Origin: JBOGHU01 sp050742255
Lineage (GTDB): Bacteria > Actinomycetota > Acidimicrobiia > Acidimicrobiales > CADCSY01
DNA: 7,804 bases
Direction of reading: 5' to 3'
Assembly (NCBI GenBank): GCA_050742255.1
Contig: JBOGHU010000018.1
Location: 1-7,804, forward strand
This document shows, piece after piece, positions 6,503 through 7,804 of this stretch. Position 1 is the stretch's first letter, and the number at the start of each line of letters is the position of its first letter. Made by a program: the position numbers and the translations under genes. The notes beneath the pieces were generated by a model. That model worked only from the letters and a program-made list of their open reading frames with translations. It did no database searches and was not told the DNA's origin.

Positions 6503-6654
6503 CCGGGCCGGCGGTGATCGGTGCTTCTGCGACGTCGAAGTCGGGGTAGAGCGCCGCCACCTCGATCTCCGGGTGCCAAGCCAAAGCCGGAGCACCTCAA
6601 CGCCGGCGTGCCCAATGCGCCCACGACGCCGACCCGTGCCGCAGCCAATCCCAT
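6500..6654 (-). pseudogene. ArgC-like N-terminal Rossmann fragment, frameshifted
   Basis: An ATG at 6654, two bases after the stop of the ATPase gene, begins MGLAAARVGVVGALG. With one base restored near 6609-6613 the reading continues AGVEVLRL, and with another near 6583-6586 it becomes AWHPEIEVAALYPDFDVAEA. Joined, this is a glycine-rich nucleotide-binding start followed by G-V-E-x-L-R-L-L-x-x-H-P-E-I-E-V, the opening of N-acetyl-gamma-glutamyl-phosphate reductase (ArgC) and its relatives. Similarity ends by about 6500, where the plus-strand hairpin and the ARH gene meet it, so at least 80% of the protein is missing. Both shifts lie near short runs (GGGC, CTTT), so sequencing error is possible for the shifts but not for the truncation. 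Tight spacing suggests it was once in an operon with the ATPase. Confidence 0.5.
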
Positions 6655-6656
6655 GG

Positions 6657-7412
6657 CTATGCAACCAGGCAGACCGCCAGACGCTGGATGGCGCTCACCG
6701 CCGGCCCTTTTGGGGCGGTGTCGAGGACGCACGCGCTGGTCTTGTCGGCCTCAACCACGGCCTCGTCGAGTGGGATGTGGGCGACCACTTGGATCCCCTG
6801 CTCGGCGGCGAAGTCGGCCAGGCGTTGGCGGTCGGCCTCAGACTCCACTCGGCTGCCCACCAACGCCAACCGCGGGATGCCGAGCTGGCGAGCCAGGGAC
6901 ACGGTGCGGCGGGCGGTGAGCAGGCTCTTGGCCTGCGGCAAGGCGAGGATCAGCAGAAGGTCGACGTGGCGGAGGGTGCCGCCGGCCCACGACAGGTGCT
7001 CGAGGCCGGCCTCCATGTCGGCGATGACCACCGCACCGGGGAGCGCCGCTTCGATGTCGTGGAGGAGGTCACGGACCGTGACGTGGGAGGCACCCGTTCA
7101 ACCGCCCCCGGCTCGCTCGACCCGGGCACCGAGCAGCAGCGTGACGCCGTCGGGCCCCTCGTGGCCGTGGCGGTCGAGCAACGCCAGAGGCTCCCGGTCG
7201 GTGGGCAACGCGCGGCTGCCACCCCGCTGGTCGAGGAAGGGCCGCATGGCGGCGACGTCGGCGCTGACAACCCCACAGTTGGCGGCCAGATTGGGATCCG
7301 AGTCGCAGTCCACGGCGATCACCGGATATCCCCTACGGGCGAGGGAGCGGGCCAACACCGCGGCGAGCGTCGTCTTGCCCACTCCGCCTTTGCCCGAGAT
7401 CCCCACCCGCAC
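6657..7412 (-). CDS. CooC-like P-loop ATPase interrupted by one in-frame UGA
   Basis: 251 residues if the UGA at codon 105 (7100-7098) is read through; otherwise 104. The frame is unbroken on both sides, so this is one gene and not two. The N-terminus has the deviant Walker A GKGGVGKTT (7-15) with both lysines, then VIAVDCDSDPNLA (31-43). After the UGA come Walker B VIADMEAGLEHLSW (129-142) and later IPLDEAVVEADKT. The set is diagnostic of CooC-type MinD/ParA ATPases (COG3640), which load nickel into carbon monoxide dehydrogenase or serve unknown metalloenzymes. The text GVTLLL..AGGG-UGA-TGASHVTVRDLL aligns with the family stretch holding the C-x-C metal site: UGA takes the first Cys and Gly the second. 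The GTG start lacks a clear ribosome binding site, and the frame stays open upstream into a PadR-like fragment. No CO dehydrogenase gene is in the window. It may be a selenoprotein or a dead gene. Confidence 0.7.
7068..7100 (-). promoter_or_regulatory. SECIS-like hairpin after the in-frame UGA (hypothetical)
   Basis: On the minus strand, UGA (7100-7098) is followed after 15 bases by GTCAC (7082-7078), loop GGTCC (7077-7073) and GTGAC (7072-7068), a perfect stem. The loop begins 20 bases after UGA and has G in its first two positions, within the general layout of bacterial selenocysteine insertion elements, whose E. coli example also has GGUC in the loop. There is no bulged U, and a 5-bp stem arises easily in GC-rich coding DNA, so this is only suggestive. 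Confidence 0.25.
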
Positions 7413-7574
7413 CAGAGAGGAGCATAGGCGGTCGAGCAGCGCTACGAGCTCCCCAGGCTGGCCCCAGCGGTCGAGTACCGCTCAGCCTGTGGGCGTGATG
7501 TCGTAGACACGCCGGGCGGCACCCCTGTAACCGAAGTCGAACGGACCCGACGAGACCGTCCCCTCCGGCTGTCA
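7413..7574 (-). pseudogene. PadR-like regulator C-terminal fragment with in-frame UGA
   Basis: In the same frame as the ATPase gene, between UGA at 7574-7572 and the GTG at 7412, the sequence reads QPEGTVSSGPFDFGYRGAA, then RRVYDITPTG, a UGA at 7484-7482, and AVLDRWGQPGELVALLDRL. The R-R-V-Y-x-I-T-x-x-G-x-x-x-L-x-x-W pattern is the wing and following helix of PadR-family regulators; the UGA falls where arginine (CGA) is common. The helix-turn-helix part is not found upstream. It is joined in frame to the ATPase without a stop between. I infer a decayed regulator once next to the ATPase; the short length limits certainty. Confidence 0.35.
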
Positions 7575-7664
7575 CTGGCCCAAGTGGCCGCCCGGTTCGA
7601 CGTGGCAGCCAGCACCGTGAACAGCGCTCTACGCAAGGCCGGCGTACCATCAGGCCGCCGTGAC
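7563..7664 (+). pseudogene. Helix-turn-helix-like fragment
   Basis: On the plus strand the frame (open from 7428 to 7799) reads LRLSLAQVAARFDVAAST, then VNSALRKAGVPSGRRD. This has the classic spacing of a helix-turn-helix: A-x-R-F-x-V, turn, S-T-V-x-x-A-L-R-x-A-G-V. Such segments occur at the C-terminus of site-specific recombinases and in small DNA-binding proteins. There is no convincing start (a GTG at 7584 lies inside the motif) and the flanking residues fit nothing I know. It may be a recombinase remnant or a chance reading of GC-rich DNA. Confidence 0.25.
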
Positions 7665-7804
7665 GCGAGCTCAGAAACAGGTCGGCTGCTATCAAGATCC
7701 CGGTGTCCCAGACGCATGGGGAAGTCGACCGTTGTTGACACGATGGCCATCAGGACGGTGAGTGCCATGCCGCCGGCAGCTGCGGCCAATGCGGTCTGAC
7801 AGGT

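Noticed and set aside
5783..6584. Minus-strand open frames opposite the ARH gene
   Set aside because: Ala/Gly/Val-rich shadows. Only the far end (before about 6500) carries an ArgC-like reading, which is annotated separately.
6573..7427. Plus-strand open frame of 284 codons opposite the ATPase
   Set aside because: The minus strand has exact P-loop and Walker B motifs in one frame, so the plus-strand frame is a shadow.
6657..7574. Genome-wide recoding of UGA as an amino acid
   Set aside because: The merR, DUF2795 and ARH genes in the window end at UGA at the expected family lengths, so UGA is a normal stop here; a local Sec codon or decay is enough to explain the cases seen.
7725..7804. Hydrophobic minus-strand stretch (GGMALTVLMAIVSTTV) at the right edge, like the first helix of an MFS transporter
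   Set aside because: Only about 25 residues before the resemblance is lost, and the window ends there; too short to call.

Overview
The base composition is very GC-rich, with GTG starts and G/C-ending codons. The gene families present fit a high-GC actinobacterium, perhaps an acidimicrobial lineage; this is an inference from style, not from a marker gene. The middle of the window (about 1700-6464) is ordinary, intact coding DNA. Both flanks are full of broken or truncated genes.

Left flank (1-1230, read on the minus strand): a clear fluoride (crcB-type) riboswitch aptamer sits right behind a plausible -10 element and runs into an overlapping intrinsic terminator. What lies downstream is not a fluoride exporter. 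There is a perfect 12-bp palindrome, then the N-terminal piece of an uncharacterised gene, cut off and joined to a frameshifted gene for a CxxC/CxxH protein that resembles DUF6062. The riboswitch therefore looks orphaned. About 460 bases (1243-1702) hold no gene I can support.

Centre: a PiT-family phosphate transporter (+) is convergent with a MerR-type regulator-prfC pair (minus; merR overlaps prfC by 4 bases). Divergent from merR is a DUF2795 protein followed by an ADP-ribosylglycohydrolase very close to ARH3 in its motifs. The 95-base merR/DUF2795 intergenic region holds a 7-bp dyad inside a promoter with the 19-bp spacer typical of MerR-activated genes. This suggests that the MerR protein controls both itself with RF3 and the DUF2795-ARH3 pair.

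Right flank (6500-7804, mainly minus strand): a CooC-like deviant-Walker P-loop ATPase is full length except for one in-frame UGA. That UGA falls where the family has the first cysteine of its metal-binding motif, and a hairpin with a GGUCC loop follows it. This is either a selenocysteine codon or a nonsense mutation. The neighbours favour decay: two bases after the ATPase stop lies an ArgC-like N-terminal fragment with two frameshifts, and upstream in the same frame lies a PadR-like C-terminal fragment that also has an in-frame UGA. A helix-turn-helix-like fragment lies on the plus strand beyond it.
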